DNA of 64,000 nt from assembly GCA_019637355.1 (NCBI GenBank), contig JAHBVT010000001.1, forward strand, positions 1,829,192 to 1,893,191, in the 5' to 3' direction. Of this stretch, positions 37,960 through 46,276 are shown one piece after another. Each line of letters opens with the position of its first letter. The first letter of the stretch is position 1. The notes beneath the pieces are model-generated. The model was not told where the DNA came from. It did not search any database and worked only from the letters and a program-made list of their open reading frames with translations. The translations under genes were made by a program, and so were the position numbers. This DNA comes from Gemmatimonadaceae bacterium (GTDB lineage Bacteria; Gemmatimonadota; Gemmatimonadetes; Gemmatimonadales; Gemmatimonadaceae).

Positions 37960-38176
37960 CGCGAGTGCCGCGAGGACAAGCGACTCGCCGGTCTAGGCAG
38001 TCTTGGGGGCCTAGCCGAGGCTGATTGGTCTTGCGAGGCGCTCTGCGGAGGGTGAGTGTTGCGCGGGCCGCGCGCGCTTCTCTGCAGCCTAATCCACGTT
38101 AAGCGGACGAAGTGGTTCTTCGCGTAGGCAGCCGAGCCCGGACACCGTTGCACTCCTCACACAATCTCCTAGGCCA

Positions 38177-38647
38177 ATGCGACTCATTATCGCGTATCTC
38201 ACCGTATTCCTCGCCGCCCTGTTGTATGCGGTGTACGCCGATCTGGCCGAGCTCCTTCCCGCTTGGCTGAGCTCGCAGGCGAGCGCCTTCCGGTGCGTGA
38301 TTGCCGGTGGTTTCGGCGGCCTACTGTATTTGACGCGAGCCATATACATCAATCGCGCCGTCAAGAAGCAGTGGGACTCCTCGTGGCACGTCTGGTACTA
38401 TCTCCGCCCCGCCGCTTCACTGATGTCCGGGGGCGTCGCCTATCTCTTCCTTTCCGCGGGACTCTTGGTACTCGGTGCCGAAGCGCGAAGTGAAGGCGGT
38501 TCACTTGGCTTCACCGCGCTCGCGTTCATCGCCGGACTCAATGTTGATCGATTCATTGAGAAGGTTGAAGATCTCGCTCAAGCCGCTTGGGGCATCAAAA
38601 AGTCGCGCTCCTCATCGGACAGCACGAGCTCCCGCGAGTCGCAATGA
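38177..38647 (+). CDS. Small membrane protein paired with MBL-fold protein
   Basis: 156 residues with three or four hydrophobic helices (LIIAYLTVFLAALLYAVYA; CVIAGGFGGLLYL; VAYLFLSAGLLVLGA; LGFTALAFIAGL) and a short charged tail. No known family is recognised. Its ATG-stop junction (ATGA) overlaps the next gene, which encodes an MBL-fold hydrolase, so the two form a tight pair. First gene of the lower-GC island; the membrane protein may anchor or be the effector of the hydrolase. Confidence 0.7.
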   Translation: MRLIIAYLTVFLAALLYAVYADLAELLPAWLSSQASAFRCVIAGGFGGLLYLTRAIYINRAVKKQWDSSWHVWYYLRPAASLMSGGVAYLFLSAGLLVLGAEARSEGGSLGFTALAFIAGLNVDRFIEKVEDLAQAAWGIKKSRSSSDSTSSRESQ

Positions 38648-39642
38648 GTGCCGTGCATCTTCTCAACGTCGGCCCTGGCGACTGCACCGTTATTCAGCAT
38701 GCCAGTGGACGCGTGTCATTGCTAGATATTTGCTGTGCCAACGCTCAGCGCACCCACGCGCGCGTCAGCATGGCCAAGATCTTCGAATCAGTTGCGGCTG
38801 GCGGCAACTTTCGCATGTGCGACTCGAAGGAGCAGCCGCTCGACTACCTGCAACGATTGGGGGTGTCACGGATCTGGCGCTTCATCCTGTCTCATCCCGA
38901 CATGGATCACATGGATGGTTTAGCGGCTTTGCTTGACAACATTAGCGTGCAGCATTTCTGGGATTCTGGTGTCAGGCGGGCCGCGCCAGATTTCGCTCCT
39001 GGCTCTCCTTACCTCCAGGCCGACTGGGACGCTTACGAGGCGCTGATTTCTGGTTCGGGCAGTAGCATGGGCGCGCCGGTACAAACATTGGAGGTACTTG
39101 CTGGGAACCGCTTTTCTTTCGCGAACGAGCCCCCAGACTCGCACGATGGCATTTACATTCTTGCACCCGACAAGAGCCTGCGGGATCAGGCGAGCGCGTC
39201 CGAAGACGTGAATGATGGCTCCTACGCTTTGCTCTATCGGAGCAACGGTGGACGCATCGTGCTGCCAGGAGATGCGTACGATGACACGTGGCGTCACGTC
39301 ATCGACACTTACCGAACCGACGTGGCAGGGTGTGCCTTTCTTCTCGCACCACATCATGGTCGAGACTCCGCACGCTCATACGAGTATTTGGACGTCCTTC
39401 GCCCCGCTCTCACACTTATCGGCTGCGCCCCATCAGAGCACATTAACTACCACGCTTGGTACGATCGCGGCCTTGACTTCATCACGTCTAATCAGGCTGG
39501 CAACGTCGTTCTGCACACGGACAACGGACGCCTCAACGTCTTCATCGAGAATCGCAAGTTTGCCGCCAAGTACGTTGACGTAGACTCGACTCCAAAAGAC
39601 GCTCTCGGGCACTATTTCATCGGCAGTATTTCGGATAGATAG
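38644..39642 (+). CDS. MBL-fold hydrolase (ComEC/Rec2-like)
   Basis: 332 residues. LNVGPGDCTVIQ at the start and the metal motif SHPDMDHMDG (His84, Asp86, Asp88, His89), followed by IVLPGDAYDD and LLAPHHGRDS, are those of ComEC-type metallo-beta-lactamase domains found as stand-alone proteins in defence and competence contexts. The substrate is unknown; nucleic acid or a nucleotide is plausible. It overlaps the membrane-protein gene by 4 bases and is followed after 22 bases by an attC-like site. Confidence 0.85.
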   Translation: MSAVHLLNVGPGDCTVIQHASGRVSLLDICCANAQRTHARVSMAKIFESVAAGGNFRMCDSKEQPLDYLQRLGVSRIWRFILSHPDMDHMDGLAALLDNISVQHFWDSGVRRAAPDFAPGSPYLQADWDAYEALISGSGSSMGAPVQTLEVLAGNRFSFANEPPDSHDGIYILAPDKSLRDQASASEDVNDGSYALLYRSNGGRIVLPGDAYDDTWRHVIDTYRTDVAGCAFLLAPHHGRDSARSYEYLDVLRPALTLIGCAPSEHINYHAWYDRGLDFITSNQAGNVVLHTDNGRLNVFIENRKFAAKYVDVDSTPKDALGHYFIGSISDR

Positions 39643-39663
39643 CTGGCCGGTTTTGCGCGCCGC

Positions 39664-39760
39664 CGCTTAACGAAGCTTGCTGCCGACGAGCGCAGGTGCG
39701 GTAGCGGTTGTGGGGCCTCGCCTTCATCTTCTGTAAGGTTTGGCGAGGCCCCACAACCGC
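39664..39760 (+). repeat. Left part of an attC-like hairpin with a 19-bp apical stem
   Basis: GCTTAAC (39665-39671, an RYYYAAC core), GCTTGCTGC (39675-39683), CGAGCGC (39687-39693) and then a perfect 19-bp inverted repeat (39704-39722 with 39742-39760). The partner arms GCGCTCG, CAGC..AAGC and GTTACGC occur 1.4 kb away at 41193-41220, beyond the IS110-family element. Confidence 0.55.
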
Positions 39761-39781
39761 ATCTTTCTGTGAAGCGGCGGC

Positions 39782-40027
39782 CCGCGTCAAGCCCCAGGTG
39801 CGTTGACGCTGTTGCACGACTCAGTTGTGCCTGCGCTGCTCGAGGTGCTGCTCATCCTTCTGTTCGCGCTCGCTCGTGAGGCCCGAGGCCTCGGCGCATT
39901 GGGGTCTGCGAAGGAATGGTGGCGCCAACTATGGGGCGGCTCTCACCTGCGGCCATAAAATGCGTCGCGCTCACCACTCCCGATTCAGTCATCTCGATCC
40001 CACGCAGGTCCTGCCCTTACCCAGCGA
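39782..40027 (-). ncRNA. Possible guide (bridge/seek) RNA region of the IS
   Basis: 246 bases without a gene lie between the IS left end and the transposase stop. IS1111-type elements encode a target-choosing RNA downstream of the transposase, and this stretch is in the right place. I see no decisive stem pattern, so this rests on position and family knowledge. Confidence 0.3.
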
Positions 40028-41071
40028 TCATGCGGCGGACGCCGGCACGGGCTGCGGCGTCCGCAGGTGGCCCGCGTCGTACGCCCGCTGGTCCCGCCAC
40101 ATCGCATAGAGGATGCCCGCGAGCCGCCGCGCCAGCGCGACCGCCGCGATCTTCGTGCCGCGGCGATGCAGGATGCGCTGCGCCCACGCCCGCAACACCG
40201 CGGTGTCGCTTGACTTGGAGCGGAGGATGCGCCACGCCGCCTCGACCAGGAGATAGCGCGCGCGCCGGTTGCCCGCCTTCGTGATGTGGCCGAGTCGCCG
40301 CTTCTCGCCCGAGCTCCGCTCCCCGGGCACCAACCCGAGGAAGGCCTCGAACTGGTGCGCCGACGGGAACCGGCCGATGTCATCCGCGATCGCGACGATG
40401 CCGCTGGACGTCACCGGCCCGACGGCGGGGGCCGTCTGCAGCAGCGCGACGATCGGGTCCGTCCGCCCGAGCGCCGCGATGCGCGCGTCGGCGGCCGCGA
40501 TCTGCACGTTCAGCGGCGCGAGGATCGCGACCAGCGGCGCGAGCTCGGCCGCCAGCTCCGGCGAGAGCGGGAGCGCGGTGAGTCGTTCGACAAACCACGC
40601 GGCCGTGCTGTTCGGCACGCGCAGGCCGTCGCGGCGCACGAGGGCCTTGGCGAGCGCGATGCACCGCGTGCGCGTCCGGACGAGCGCCTCGCGCACGGCA
40701 AGCTCGGCCCGCACGTGCCGCCGCGCCGCCGAGACGCGGTGCGCCGGACGATAGGCGCCGAGCCGGAGCGCGTCAGCCAGGGTCCGCGCATCGCGCTTGT
40801 CCGTCTTCACCCGGCGGCTGCGCGTGGCGTACATCGGCGCGAAGTTCGGGTCGGCGACGACGACCGCATGCCCGAGGGACTCGAGGTGGCACGCGACCCA
40901 CTCGCTCTCGGTCGACGCCTCGACGAGGATGCGTGCGGGCGGACGCGCGCCCAGCACCGCGGTGAAGCGGTCGCGGCTCGTGACGATGCGTCGTTCGGTG
41001 ACGCCGCCCTGCCCGTCGAGGATGCAGAGCTGGCTCTCGCGCTTGTGGAGATCGATGCCTATCATATCCAT
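40028..41071 (-). CDS. IS110-family transposase (DEDD recombinase)
   Basis: 347 residues. The N-terminal RuvC-like domain starts MDMIGIDLHK, with ILVEASTESEW and KTDKRDARTLADALRLG supplying further acidic residues. The C-terminal transposase_20 domain includes LLQTAPAVGPVTSSGIVAI, FPSAHQFEAFLGLVPGE and the serine-containing SGEKRRLGHITKAGNRRARY. ATG at 41071 starts directly at the conserved first strand; about 120 bases then separate it from the element end. The gene is GC-rich compared with the island around it. Confidence 0.93.
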   Translation of the reverse strand: MDMIGIDLHKRESQLCILDGQGGVTERRIVTSRDRFTAVLGARPPARILVEASTESEWVACHLESLGHAVVVADPNFAPMYATRSRRVKTDKRDARTLADALRLGAYRPAHRVSAARRHVRAELAVREALVRTRTRCIALAKALVRRDGLRVPNSTAAWFVERLTALPLSPELAAELAPLVAILAPLNVQIAAADARIAALGRTDPIVALLQTAPAVGPVTSSGIVAIADDIGRFPSAHQFEAFLGLVPGERSSGEKRRLGHITKAGNRRARYLLVEAAWRILRSKSSDTAVLRAWAQRILHRRGTKIAAVALARRLAGILYAMWRDQRAYDAGHLRTPQPVPASAA

Positions 41072-41192
41072 GGCGGCTGGCCTCCGCAGTGTGCCCCGTC
41101 GCGAGACGGCGAGCACGGTAGATGGTATGGGGCAGAACCTTGCACCCGTGGATGGGCGGAGGTCCAGCCGCCGCTTCATACCAACTATGGGA

Positions 41193-41220
41193 GCGCTCGC
41201 AGCAGAAGCGCACGTTACGC
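41193..41220 (+). repeat. Right part of the attC-like hairpin
   Basis: GCGCTCG (41193-41199) pairs with 39687-39693; CAGC-AG-AAGC (41200-41209) pairs with GCTTGCTG with a two-base bulge, like the extrahelical bases of integron attC sites; GTTACGC (41214-41220) matches the complement of GCTTAAC at 6 of 7 positions. A gene starts 36 bases later. Confidence 0.55.
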
Positions 41221-41255
41221 AGAGCCATCCGACTTCACACCGAGGGACGTGGTCG

Positions 41256-41828
41256 ATGACGACGCTCATTGCTCGCAGATTTGTCCGCGACAGCACCGAC
41301 TACCGAAGCGTCGTCGAGCTCGACGATGCTGCCCTCGTCGATGATGAGCTCACGTTTGCAGTGGCATGCGCGTTCCGCTCGCGCCCAAACGGAGACTGGA
41401 TTGAGCGCGCCGTGCAAGGCACCCTGAACGCAGACCTCGAGGCCATCGACGTTAGCCTTGATGGGAGATTGATCGCTCGTGTACCACTCGCCCTACCTCT
41501 TCCCGACAGTCAGGACTTTCACGGCAACGACGTTGATCTCGCGCATGCAGACGGCGCCGTGGACGAGCACCTGGACGTGTCCGCAGTTGAGGAGTTCATC
41601 GGGCACATTCCGACCGATCCCATTGTCGGCTGCCTTGTGAAGGGCGCCGTCAGTACCACGATTGGACAGACGATTCGATGCTGGCACCGAACGAAGCCGC
41701 GCGCGCCCGTCTCGGCAAGGTCACACGTAAGGAGCGTTGGTGCTTGCCTCGCGGAGTATGGCATCCGGATGGCGCTGACTTTCGTCTACCGTGCCGGGCG
41801 CTGCGTTGCGTTCGGAGGTGCACGCTAG
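41256..41828 (+). CDS. Hypothetical protein, possible gene cassette
   Basis: 190 residues, no family recognised. The first 130 residues look like a real protein (acidic, with VSLDGRLIARVPLALPLP and a hydrophobic IPTDPIVGCLVKGAVSTTIG). The last 50 are rich in Arg, Ser and Cys; another frame from about 41678 (MLAPNEAARARLGKVTRKER) looks more protein-like there, so a frameshift near 41670 is possible. It starts 36 bases after the attC-like right arm. Confidence 0.45.
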   Translation: MTTLIARRFVRDSTDYRSVVELDDAALVDDELTFAVACAFRSRPNGDWIERAVQGTLNADLEAIDVSLDGRLIARVPLALPLPDSQDFHGNDVDLAHADGAVDEHLDVSAVEEFIGHIPTDPIVGCLVKGAVSTTIGQTIRCWHRTKPRAPVSARSHVRSVGACLAEYGIRMALTFVYRAGRCVAFGGAR

Positions 41829-42194
41829 GTACGCACACGGCGTCCATAGGGTTCGTCTCCGGCCAGGGCATCGGCCCGCCTCGCAGAACAAGGGGTGTCG
41901 ATGCGGTTTAGGAGGAGTATTACCCACGTTACAGACGCTATAGCTTCCTAATGTCCCTGACTGCACGGCATCCGCGATATCTCGATCACACAGGCGTGCC
42001 GCCCTCGGCTTCACCCATGTGTTGGTTCCTCTTCGTTGGCGCGTCGCTCCGGAAGGAGTGTGATGCACACTGCGGAAAGCTCGCCGCGCCGATCCATCGA
42101 GGCTGGCGGTGGGGTCGCTGCGTTACATCGGAATCGAAAGACTCACGCACTCCGGGCTCAACGACACAGTCGTGGCCCAATAGTAGGCCGCAAC
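41829..42194. other. Intergenic stretch between convergent genes
   Basis: 366 bases between the tails of the cassette-like gene and the JAB gene. I see no convincing gene, RNA or terminator here. A few GTTAC strings occur without partner arms. Confidence 0.5.
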
Positions 42195-42782
42195 CTACAC
42201 GTCACCAAGCAGAAGATCGAGATACGGCCCGTCCACGAGCCACCTGATGGGACGCTGTGTGAGCCCGTGATCCTGGAACAGAAAGCCATTCACTCCTAGG
42301 TACATCTCGGTTGGCCGCCGGCCTCGCCGTTGGACCGGCTCGGTTCCGACGATGAGTACGACTGGCTGTGGGGTATTCGCCTCGCCGCTTGCAGCCAGCG
42401 CTCTGTATGTCGACGCATCCGTTGGGCTCGGATGGGGGTCAGGTTCTGGGTGGCTGTGCCACTCCCCCAGGAAGTCGACGCAACCCTCGCTCGCCGAAGC
42501 GTGACGGTCTAGAAACGCCTGGCAGAACTCCCGATCACGGTTGAACGAATGTCGCGTGTGACGAGATTTCGGCCCGGGACCGCTTGCCGCTGTAACCACA
42601 AACGCATCGAGCCGAGAGTCCGAGAAGCCGACGAGAACCCCGCCGGTCTCTACTCCCGCCTTGCGCGCGACCTCAGTCTCGAACGTATGCCTCACGGATT
42701 CAAGTACGTAGAGGCGCGCAGCGAAAGGGGTCGGCGCGCTACGCCGGCTACTTCGACGGAATGGCAGCCAATGCACTGTCAT
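42195..42782 (-). CDS. JAB/JAMM-family metalloprotease (Cap3-like deconjugase)
   Basis: 195 residues. The catalytic set of an active MPN+ domain is complete: Glu45 in VETGGVLVG, then GEWHSHPEP with His109 and His111, and Asp122 after exactly ten intervening residues. Family members remove ubiquitin or ubiquitin-like proteins; in bacterial operons with E1/E2 proteins they process or strip the modifier. ATG at 42782 overlaps the E2-E1 stop by 35 bases; a GTG at 42815 would add 11 residues. Last gene of the five-gene minus-strand operon. Confidence 0.88.
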   Translation of the reverse strand: MTVHWLPFRRSSRRSAPTPFAARLYVLESVRHTFETEVARKAGVETGGVLVGFSDSRLDAFVVTAASGPGPKSRHTRHSFNRDREFCQAFLDRHASASEGCVDFLGEWHSHPEPDPHPSPTDASTYRALAASGEANTPQPVVLIVGTEPVQRRGRRPTEMYLGVNGFLFQDHGLTQRPIRWLVDGPYLDLLLGDV

Positions 42783-44757
42783 ACTCCGCCTGGTCTTCCT
42801 CCGAGAGCCCGCCACCCATCGCTTCGCCAGAACACACTGGGCACTCCGGATGCGGCCGGAACCCTCGTCGATCGATCGTCAACGGTGGAACCGGATACTT
42901 CGGATCAACGTCGCAGATCCGGTTGCCAGCGAAGACCCAGTGACTCTGATCATCCTCCAGCCGATCATGCACGACGTCGAGAGCCATCTCCACCACGATG
43001 TGCGCCGCCAGCGCGTTGGAATTGCCCGCACCTGGAAAGGCGGGGGTTGTGCAGCTCGCCTCGTAGAATGGCTCGCTGGTGCCAGCAGGCTGTCCGACAT
43101 ATCCCCACTCGCGCCTTCCATCGAGCTGCTCCTTCTCGAACAGACCGTTGCAGTACAAGCATGCCGTACGACCTGCGCGGTAGACAAATGCGCGAAGCAC
43201 CTGTGCTTCGCCCATCAGCCAGGCGTGCAGAACAGGGATCGCACGTGGCGCACGACGCGCCAGGTCATCGATGTGCGAGTCCGCCGCTTTGATCGCCACG
43301 GTCGCGATCACGAGCGCCGGCACGGTTGATGGATCAAGAATCATTCGATCGAAAGAGCCATCAGCCTGCCTAGTACCCAACTGCGGTGACACTGCAACGT
43401 GGGGGTTCGTCTCCATCAGGACCTGACGAATCGCCCGCACCTTGGCCTTCCCGATATCGGGGAACCGGGCCTCATGCCTGATCACGTTGCCGGGTGACAC
43501 CGAATCGGGATCAACCAGAACAACGTTTCCGGCCCCCATGGCCGCGAGGCTACGAGCCACCGTCGACCCGAGTGCCCCGACGCCAACGATCACGATTCTG
43601 GCTTCCGCTAGCGCTCTCGCCTGCTCGTTCGATGCGTATCGATTGCCAACTCGCCGCCGTAGATCCTCGGGGCGAACGAAATAGGACGGCACGCCCCGAA
43701 GCTCCACCTTCGACCAGAACTCGTGGCCAAGGAGCTTCGGGTTTCTGCGAACGTCCTTCCCCAACCTTGGCCACTCAAGGCTCACGACCAACCATTCGTA
43801 ATCCGGACCGTGATCGCTCGCACCGCGGCGGCAACGTTTGAACTCGAGGACGATCGGAAGAAAACCTCGCTGGCGAGCATGCTTGTCGAGCACCTGGCCG
43901 GCCATGGCTCTCCACTGCTCTCGCTTGATGTCGAGGTGTGTATCCAAAACCTCCTCGAAGCCAGCCAAATCGTGGAAGGGCGTCGGTTCCGCCTCGATGC
44001 GAAACCAAAGTGCCTCGACGTTACCAAACCTGTTCGCATTGACGGTGTTCTGATCGAGCCGGAGTGATCGCCAGAACTTCGTATTCTCGTCGCGAACCAC
44101 TGTTTCAGAGGTCTTGCCCCCCTTCCACCGCCGTTGCCCCGCGATTGCCAGACTCGGCTTCTCATCTGAATGCTTGTCCCATTCCAGCACGAGCGTGCCG
44201 TGCGAAGGCCCCCCGTGCTCAAGAGCATGACCGGGGATCAGGACCGTCCGAACAAATGCCGCTTCCGGTTCCAGATACGCCAGAAGTTCACCAGCGGGCA
44301 CCTCGTTGGCGAAGACCCCACTGACGTAGCCGCGAAACCAGTCCTCAGCACCCTCGATCGCCCGCTCGATGCCGTGACCAACAACCCAGGGTTCGAGCTC
44401 CTCCTGCATATAGCAAAGTTCTCCCGAAGGACCCGCCTGGTGCCGTTGGCGGCGAATCGCGACGTCAGATGGGCGAACCGCCAGCTTGTCAAACGGATAT
44501 GAGGGCGGATACGCGATCTCGACGTCAAATCCGTGCCAGGCAACTGGCCCCCCGGGTGCAGCCGCCTCCACGCGAATACGTCCGGACACGACAAGCTGGA
44601 CTGGCCCGTGGTCCTCCCATCGGCGAAACCGCGGCTGGAATCCCCTCCTGACCGCCAACCTATGCTCTCGCAAGAACACGCCGGGCAAGCGGGTCCACCA
44701 CGGCGCCGGAGTCGGTTCCGTGGCCGGGGCGGCACCGTTGGTGCCTGGTGCAGTCAC
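42748..44757 (-). CDS. E2-E1 fusion protein (ThiF/Cap2-like ubiquitin-type activation and transfer)
   Basis: 669 residues. Residues about 20-150 form an E2-like domain (VEIAYPPSYPFDKLAVRP, with the candidate catalytic Cys115 in SGELCYM). Residues about 160-375 are a linker region of unknown fold. From 387 the E1/ThiF domain begins: VIVGVGALGSTVARSL, LVDPDSVSPGNVIRHE with Asp416, a zinc knuckle formed by CLYC (533-536) and CPVC (639-642), and the candidate E1 cysteine Cys569 in EASCTTPAF. The domain order is that of CBASS Cap2. It should adenylate a small modifier and pass it to a target. MBL gene 18 bases upstream, JAB overlapping downstream. Confidence 0.9.
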   Translation of the reverse strand: MTAPGTNGAAPATEPTPAPWWTRLPGVFLREHRLAVRRGFQPRFRRWEDHGPVQLVVSGRIRVEAAAPGGPVAWHGFDVEIAYPPSYPFDKLAVRPSDVAIRRQRHQAGPSGELCYMQEELEPWVVGHGIERAIEGAEDWFRGYVSGVFANEVPAGELLAYLEPEAAFVRTVLIPGHALEHGGPSHGTLVLEWDKHSDEKPSLAIAGQRRWKGGKTSETVVRDENTKFWRSLRLDQNTVNANRFGNVEALWFRIEAEPTPFHDLAGFEEVLDTHLDIKREQWRAMAGQVLDKHARQRGFLPIVLEFKRCRRGASDHGPDYEWLVVSLEWPRLGKDVRRNPKLLGHEFWSKVELRGVPSYFVRPEDLRRRVGNRYASNEQARALAEARIVIVGVGALGSTVARSLAAMGAGNVVLVDPDSVSPGNVIRHEARFPDIGKAKVRAIRQVLMETNPHVAVSPQLGTRQADGSFDRMILDPSTVPALVIATVAIKAADSHIDDLARRAPRAIPVLHAWLMGEAQVLRAFVYRAGRTACLYCNGLFEKEQLDGRREWGYVGQPAGTSEPFYEASCTTPAFPGAGNSNALAAHIVVEMALDVVHDRLEDDQSHWVFAGNRICDVDPKYPVPPLTIDRRGFRPHPECPVCSGEAMGGGLSEEDQAEYDSALAAIPSK

Positions 44758-44775
44758 CGCGCGTGAGTAGTCGGC

Positions 44776-45804
44776 CTACGCGGTTGGGCTCTTGTCGCCC
44801 AATCGCGTACGAGACACGATTGAAGCCGCAGCCGCCTTCGCCTGCCCACCCTTACCTCCCGAACCCTTCTCCTTGTCCGGGCCAGGCAGTTCGTACTTCG
44901 ACTGAAAGACCGCATCGTCCATGGACCACGTCATCTTGCCGGCTTCGTCGATCGTAAGAACGACGGTCAGGTGCTTATCGGTCCTAAACGTGTTGGCCTC
45001 GGTCACGTGCTTCTTGTACAGCCTGAGTGCGTCGGCGTGGGGGTGACCGTGGCTGTTGTCGGCGCCAACGGAAATCACGAGGTGAGAGGGCGACATTGCC
45101 TCCATGTGCTCCTCCCACGACTCATCCTCTTCCTTCTTCTTCTTGAAGAACGTTCGCGACCCGTGGTGGCTGACCTGGAGGACGTCCACGCCCAAGAGGC
45201 CATCGCGATCGTAGTGCTTTGTGATGCTCTCCCAAGCACCCTTGTTTGTATCGCCGGTGATCATGACGCTCTTGCCGCCGAAGGAGACCTTCATCGCGAT
45301 GCACTCGTTGTGGATCGCCTCGCGTTTTTCCTCTGACGCCTTGTCCTTGTCGAGCTTGACGTAGGAGCTGGGTCGGAAGATGTGAAAGCTTGCCCCGTCG
45401 ATCTCGGCGAACGCATCGGCGCATGCGCACACCTTCTTCGCCTTGTCTCCGAGATCCTTGATCAGCCCCTGGAGCTCATCATAGTTCGGGTTTTCACCCT
45501 TCTCGCAGTCGAGCTCGTGTCCCGAGTGCCACATTTCGTCGATCTCGAAATCCTTCCGGAGATCGGCCACGCCGCAGATGTGGTCGTCGTGCGGGTGGGT
45601 GTTCACGAAATAGGCCAGCCTGCCTTTCTTTCCGCTCTTCGCGGGAAGCGTGTCGGAGAGGTAGTCGATGACGTTGATGCCTTTGTTCTTCCGATCGAGG
45701 TTGATGTCGACGACCATATGCTTGCCATTCGGCAGCACGATGTGCGTGCAATCACCCTGGCCGACGTTGAGGAACTTGAACTTGATCTCTTTCTTGGCGC
45801 TCAT
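44776..45804 (-). CDS. MBL-fold hydrolase (ComEC-type)
   Basis: 342 residues. KFLNVGQGDCTHIVLPNGK starts the fold; NTHPHDDHICG gives His70, His72, Asp74 and His75; SVMITGDTN and LQVSHHGSRTF complete a two-metal site. A Lys/Gly-rich tail ends the protein. GGGGAGG just upstream supports ATG at 45804. The sequence differs clearly from the other ComEC-type MBL protein at 38644. Its place between the LRAT-like gene and the E2-E1 gene makes it a core part of the operon; the substrate is unknown. Confidence 0.88.
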   Translation of the reverse strand: MSAKKEIKFKFLNVGQGDCTHIVLPNGKHMVVDINLDRKNKGINVIDYLSDTLPAKSGKKGRLAYFVNTHPHDDHICGVADLRKDFEIDEMWHSGHELDCEKGENPNYDELQGLIKDLGDKAKKVCACADAFAEIDGASFHIFRPSSYVKLDKDKASEEKREAIHNECIAMKVSFGGKSVMITGDTNKGAWESITKHYDRDGLLGVDVLQVSHHGSRTFFKKKKEEDESWEEHMEAMSPSHLVISVGADNSHGHPHADALRLYKKHVTEANTFRTDKHLTVVLTIDEAGKMTWSMDDAVFQSKYELPGPDKEKGSGGKGGQAKAAAASIVSRTRLGDKSPTA

Positions 45805-45853
45805 GCGAACCTCCCCTACGAATTTGGGGGTTGAGGTTGGGAGAAATCGGCGG

Positions 45854-46276
45854 TCAGTCACCGGCAAGCAGCCATGCGAGGCCTACAACCGCCGCGGCGA
45901 CACCGGAGGCCTTCGCCAGTTGCGGACTTCGTCGGACACCCGTGGCAACATGAGCCACGAAGTGCTCGCAGTTGTTTCCGAACAGGTTGTAGCGCGGGGT
46001 CCGCAGAGCCTCGACGAGCCGCCGTCGCGCGCTCACCAAGTCGTGAATTCGACCGACCGACTCCCAAGGACCTGTTTGCGAAAGGGGCTGTGCCTGTAAA
46101 CCGCTCGGAGGCTGATGGATGATCATCGGCTCCGCGCCGGGCGGCAACTGAAGACCGAGCATGTTGCCCACGTCGAGGATACCGAAGTGGAAGACGCCCT
46201 TGTCACGTCGAAACTGACGGACGACGAAGAGCCCAAGAGACGCGGCGGGTCGTGGTGCGTACGACACAGTTCTCAC
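45854..46276 (-). CDS. LRAT-like papain-fold protein with membrane tail
   Basis: 140 residues. His30 in VFHFGIL and Cys103 in NNCEHFV match the His and Cys of the LRAT/NlpC-P60 circularly permuted papain fold; NCEHF is the LRAT-type signature. A hydrophobic helix near the C-terminus (GVAAAVVGLAWLLAG) would anchor it to the membrane, as in LRAT proteins. Possible reactions are acyl transfer, phospholipid hydrolysis or thiol peptidase action. The GTG start overlaps the DUF2188 stop (GTGA). Confidence 0.75.
   Translation of the reverse strand: MRTVSYAPRPAASLGLFVVRQFRRDKGVFHFGILDVGNMLGLQLPPGAEPMIIHQPPSGLQAQPLSQTGPWESVGRIHDLVSARRRLVEALRTPRYNLFGNNCEHFVAHVATGVRRSPQLAKASGVAAAVVGLAWLLAGD

Larger units (their letters stand above)
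39761..41192 (-). mobile_element. IS110/IS1111-family insertion sequence, in an attC-like site
   Basis: About 1.43 kb, containing one DEDD transposase gene. The ends are placed where the two halves of an interrupted hairpin stop matching. Near each end lies an 11-bp inverted copy of GCCGCCGCTTC (39771-39781 inverted, 41167-41177 direct), like the subterminal inverted repeats of IS1111. The longer non-coding end is downstream of the transposase. No target duplication is visible, as expected. Boundaries are uncertain by about 10 bases. Confidence 0.65.

Noticed and set aside
41678-41911. Separate gene overlapping the end of the 41256 gene
   Set aside because: Only its first 25 codons look natural; a frameshift in the larger gene explains it better than a second gene.
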